Shown here: one piece after another, positions 47,860 to 51,141 of the stretch
Position numbering within the stretch: position 1 is the stretch's first letter
Layout: every line of letters starts with the position of its first letter
From: Alphaproteobacteria bacterium
GTDB taxonomy: Bacteria; Pseudomonadota; Alphaproteobacteria; UBA9219
Direction: 5' to 3'
Assembly: GCA_013286365.1 (NCBI GenBank)
Contig: JABDFY010000016.1
Coordinates: 1-51,141 of the forward strand
Length of the DNA: 51,141 bases
Made by a program: the position numbers and the translations under genes
Notes under the pieces: generated by a model
Databases searched by the model: none
Told to the model about the DNA's origin: nothing
The model's input: the letters and a program-made list of their open reading frames with translations, nothing else

Positions 47860-48319
47860 CTTTTAATCTCCATCGGTTCAATTTCGGCGCTCGCGGTTGA
47901 TGGCAAGTGGGCTGCGGCGAAACTGACTCAATTTGATCTCAAGAAGCCATGTTTTGGTTGAATGATTTTGTAAAAAAATCATAAATCAAGTGGCAAATCA
48001 TTATAGATAAAGTGCATTTCGGACTCGACGCATTAACTTTCCAAAGTTGGAACGACAGCGTGCCGAGGACTAGGTTAATATTAAATATGAGTAGGCAAGC
48101 TTAGGAATCCCTTATCCAAAATGAATATCTCTAGGTAGGGTGCAGAAATAGAGATTGCGGCTACGTCACATTATTTGAATTTGAGTTGTTTCGAATTCGA
48201 AATATTACTTAAGCCAGCAATCGTTGGAGATAGTGGTTTGATTTTATAAATTAATCTTTCATTATGAGGAAATAAGAGTGTGATCAACTCAAATAGATTT
48301 TAGATATCAATAGCATGCT
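47860..48319. other. Intergenic region upstream of the autotransporter-like gene
   Basis: 460 bp, AT-rich toward the right, no gene supported. A palindromic ATGATTT...AAATCAT lies near 47961-47983. The surface protein gene should have its promoter in the right half; no good -35/-10 pair was identified. Confidence 0.4.
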
Positions 48320-51141
48320 ATGAATCGTCGTAAATCTCTCTTACTTGGTGCTTCGGCATTAGCCATTAATGCTGTGGTGACGGGTGCGATATTTCTAGTT
48401 CCTGAACAGGCAAATGCAGCCTGCACAACTGCTAGCAGCGGCGTCACTGTGATTAACGCGTCTACGCCTTGCGTAACATGGACCGGCGGCAGCGTTTCCA
48501 TTACTAGCAGTGGAAATGTTGTAGGACCCACCACGGGCGTTATCAATAGCGGCAATAATGTAGGCACGATTACCAACAGCGGCACTATCAGTATTGCGGC
48601 TGAACCCGGTATTCTTAACAGCGGCACAATTGCTACGATTAACAATATTGGCTTCATTGATACCGGTGCTTCTCAAGGCATCTATTCCTCGGGTGGAAGT
48701 ATCGGCGTCATTATCAATAGTGGAACCATCAATTCGCATGCAGGTGGCGGTCTTGGCATATGTGATTGCACAGGCCAAGTAGGAACAATTGATAATATTG
48801 GAACAATTTATGGCGGTTGGCGGGGTATTGTTGAAACACAAGGAAGTAGTGTCGGCACAATTATAAATAGCGGCGTTATCACCGAAGAATCGGGTATCTA
48901 TAATCGCCGTGTCGCGCTCAGTGTTTTGTCAAATAGCGGCACTATTACCGCGACGGCTGGCAATGGTATCTGGAATAGCCAAGGCACCATTACTTCACTT
49001 GTTAATTCCGGCACGATCACCGCAAGTGCCAGTGGTATCTATAGCGATGTCAGCATTGGCGCGCTCACCAACAGTATTACAGGTACCATCAGTGGTGCTA
49101 CCGGCGTGAATATCGCCGGCGGCACGATCGGAACGATCATCAATAGTGGCGTCATTAGCGGTAGCGCCAATGCCATCGAAATCGCAGGTACACTCGTTAG
49201 TTCTATTTCCAATGCTGGCAGAATAAGCGGTAACATCAATGTCAACCAGGCATTGACAATTACGGGGGGCGGTTCAGGAACCGTTGGAACATTAACCGGT
49301 GGTTCTATTAGTACCAACGGCCATAATTTATCAATTGGTTCTGGCTCTGATCAGTTACTCGCAGACAATGTCAATGTCGGTGCTGGCAATACCTTTAGCG
49401 TTGCCGGAACAATGCAAGTGAATAGCACAGAGTCCGTTACAGGAAACTATAATGAGGCTTCTTCTGCCTTACTCAATATAAATGCAACCAGTTCGATCAG
49501 TTATGGCGATTTGGTGATCTCTGGCACCGCGACCATGACCAACGATGTTGTCACGATTACAGGCTCACTTAATGTCGAAACGCTCACGATCGCACAAGCC
49601 GCCGGTACCGCTAGCTATGGTGGGATCACGGTTGACGCTATAACCAGCAGCCGAGGACTTACAGCTGCGATGTCTTCAATCACCACCGGCGGCTATAATG
49701 ATTTACTTGTTATCCTTTCAAGTCCTTGTCAGGTCGTTAACAGTAACTCAGCCATTGGCTCAGCGGGATGCGTCCTTTGGAACAGCTCGAATGTGACAAT
49801 TAACGGCAGCATTACGGGCGACAATACTGGCGTTATCAACGATAACGGTGTTGACGGAACGCTTACGAACAACGGCACCATTAGCGGGAGCCATACCGGT
49901 GTCTACAATGGTGCGGGCGGCAGCATTACTGCCATCACCAATAACGGCACGATCAACGGTACTTCAGACTATGCCATTCTTAACAGCGCCGGCGGAAGCA
50001 TTGGTACCATCACCAACAACAGTGGCGGTAGCATTTATGGTGGTTACATAGGGATCGGCAACAGCGGAACGATTAATGCGATCACGAATAGTGGCGTTAT
50101 TGATAGTGGATATTTAAGCGCCATTTTTAACCAAGCTAGCGGCACAATTGAGAATATTACAAACACCAGCAGAGGTACCATTACAACGCAAGGCAGCACT
50201 AATGCGGTAAATAATTATGGAAACATAGGCGTTATAAATAACAGCGGTACCATCAGTGGCCTTGCAGGTATTGCTAATGCAGGCACGATTGGTACCATCC
50301 TCAATAATGCTGGCGGCGTCATCTCTGGTACCATTAGTTATGGTTCGGGGATTTACAATGTTGGTGATATTAGCCTGATATCTAACAGTGGGACGATTCA
50401 GGGAGTTAACGGCAATGAAGCGATTGGCAATGGCGGCACGATCGGCACCATTCTCAACAACGCTGGTGGCACCATTACTGGCAATCCTGGCATCTATGAC
50501 GGGCCACTCACCAGCCTTATTATCAATGACGGGTTGATCAACGGTCCGACTGCGATTAATAACGGCGGCACATTAGGCAGCCTCAGCAATAGCGGCACTA
50601 TCACAGGCAGCCTTAATGCGATCTATAGCACCGGCACGATCTTAAGTGCGATCTCGAACGCGGGAACGATCGCGGGCAACATCAATGTGTCTCAGGGACT
50701 AACGATCACGGGCGGAAGTTCTGGCGGTTATGGAACGCTGACGGGCTATAATGGTACGATCGGGACGATTACGACCAACAACAATAATCTGACCTTTGAT
50801 AGTCATGCCTATCAGCTCTTAGATGACGATGTCGTTGTGGGTGCTTCCAATACAGTGATCAATGATGGTTCGCTCAGGCTTAACACTAGCCATAGCATTA
50901 CCGGTAACTATAGTCAGGGCTCAGGCGGTCTTTTAGTTATAGGCGTCACTGATACCAGCCATTATGGTCAGCTGATTGTCTCAGGCTCTGCATCCATGAC
51001 TAATGCCCAAGTTTTTGTCGCCCCTACCTCAGGCGCTCTTGCCGTTGGCGAGACCTTTACCATTGTCCAAGCAGGGGTCGCTGGCACAAGCTATGCTGGC
51101 GCCGAGGCTTCTGCCACTGGCTTTACAACCTCGTCTTCTTC
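48320..51141 (+). CDS. Large repetitive autotransporter-like surface protein (3' end outside window)
   Basis: The frame from the ATG at 48320 stays open to the window edge (940 codons and counting), so the gene is partial. Signal peptide MNRRKSLLLGASALAINAVV to about residue 34 (ANAA). The passenger is a long series of short beta-helix rungs built on NSGTI-x-G and GTI(G/T)xIxN(S/N)(G/A). Two modules of about 440-470 residues are similar: each opens with a Cys pair and CVxW (Cys35/Cys51 and Cys470/Cys484), runs through the rungs, then ISNAG-x-I-x-GNINV (295 and 777) and a closing Ser/Asn-rich region. The type V autotransporter barrel, if present, lies beyond the window. No clear ribosome binding site. 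Function: adhesion or surface display by inference. Confidence 0.88.
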   Translation, partial: MNRRKSLLLGASALAINAVVTGAIFLVPEQANAACTTASSGVTVINASTPCVTWTGGSVSITSSGNVVGPTTGVINSGNNVGTITNSGTISIAAEPGILNSGTIATINNIGFIDTGASQGIYSSGGSIGVIINSGTINSHAGGGLGICDCTGQVGTIDNIGTIYGGWRGIVETQGSSVGTIINSGVITEESGIYNRRVALSVLSNSGTITATAGNGIWNSQGTITSLVNSGTITASASGIYSDVSIGALTNSITGTISGATGVNIAGGTIGTIINSGVISGSANAIEIAGTLVSSISNAGRISGNINVNQALTITGGGSGTVGTLTGGSISTNGHNLSIGSGSDQLLADNVNVGAGNTFSVAGTMQVNSTESVTGNYNEASSALLNINATSSISYGDLVISGTATMTNDVVTITGSLNVETLTIAQAAGTASYGGITVDAITSSRGLTAAMSSITTGGYNDLLVILSSPCQVVNSNSAIGSAGCVLWNSSNVTINGSITGDNTGVINDNGVDGTLTNNGTISGSHTGVYNGAGGSITAITNNGTINGTSDYAILNSAGGSIGTITNNSGGSIYGGYIGIGNSGTINAITNSGVIDSGYLSAIFNQASGTIENITNTSRGTITTQGSTNAVNNYGNIGVINNSGTISGLAGIANAGTIGTILNNAGGVISGTISYGSGIYNVGDISLISNSGTIQGVNGNEAIGNGGTIGTILNNAGGTITGNPGIYDGPLTSLIINDGLINGPTAINNGGTLGSLSNSGTITGSLNAIYSTGTILSAISNAGTIAGNINVSQGLTITGGSSGGYGTLTGYNGTIGTITTNNNNLTFDSHAYQLLDDDVVVGASNTVINDGSLRLNTSHSITGNYSQGSGGLLVIGVTDTSHYGQLIVSGSASMTNAQVFVAPTSGALAVGETFTIVQAGVAGTSYAGAEASATGFTTSSS

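Noticed and set aside
48320..51141. Antisense proteins over the autotransporter-like gene (for example 48307-48657 and 48395-48841)
   Set aside because: Repetitive sequence leaves other frames open by chance; only the plus frame has a signal peptide and stays open over 2.8 kb.

Overview
The window looks like chromosome of an alphaproteobacterium of moderate GC content. The evidence is a 16S of about 1.49 kb with alphaproteobacterial features, a 16S-tRNA-Ile-tRNA-Ala-23S-5S operon, an initiator tRNA with an unpaired C1/A72, and a folate/FAD-type TrmFO. I cannot name the genus; a Rhodospirillales-like lineage is a guess. Ribosome binding sites of the AGGAG/GGAGG type match the 16S 3' end and were used to correct many start codons.

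Layout. 0-7 kb: housekeeping and metabolism (KamA-like radical SAM enzyme with an aminotransferase, a periplasmic cyclophilin overlapping trmFO, a HAD phosphatase) plus two unknown proteins. 7.1-13.7 kb: a complete rRNA operon. Its 23S gene is interrupted at E. coli position U1931 by a 722-nt group I intron that carries a single-motif LAGLIDADG homing endonuclease. 13.9-15.8 kb: two predicted cell-wall hydrolases without signal peptides. 16.2-19.0 kb: a small GC-rich island in the 3' end of tRNA-fMet, bounded by a 55/56-nt duplication of the tRNA end, carrying a Fic AMP-transferase and decayed remnants but no visible integrase. 19.0-23.4 kb: a TPR lipid-free periplasmic protein and a separate outer-membrane beta-barrel that together look like the two halves of a PgaA-type polysaccharide exporter, plus a repetitive secreted protein. 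23.7-34.4 kb: a dense set of envelope and stress genes (SPFH protein, lytic transglycosylase, fasciclin, histidine kinase, OmpR/KdpE-type regulator, UPF0391, glycine-zipper lipoprotein, OmpA-like, DUF883/YqjE-like pair, CsbD, BON and OB-fold proteins). 34.4-42.8 kb: a three-gene signalling run, namely a 1925-residue soluble hybrid kinase with nine almost identical 92-residue HAMP repeats (the architecture of fungal group III osmosensing kinases), a second hybrid kinase and a single-domain receiver. 43.1-47.9 kb: a small VirB9/secretin-like lipoprotein, a membrane-tethered trehalose-6-phosphate synthase with a periplasmic sensor-like domain, an MlaC-like protein, an MscS-type channel and a small CsbD-like protein. 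48.3 kb to the end: an open gene for a large repetitive autotransporter-like surface protein that runs off the window.

How it fits together (inference). From 23 kb onward the theme is envelope integrity and osmotic or desiccation stress: a putative osmosensing kinase, a mechanosensitive channel, trehalose synthesis and many small stress proteins. The most unusual items are the intron in the 23S gene, the split PgaA-like exporter, the HAMP-repeat kinase, the membrane-bound trehalose-6-phosphate synthase and the fMet-tRNA island.
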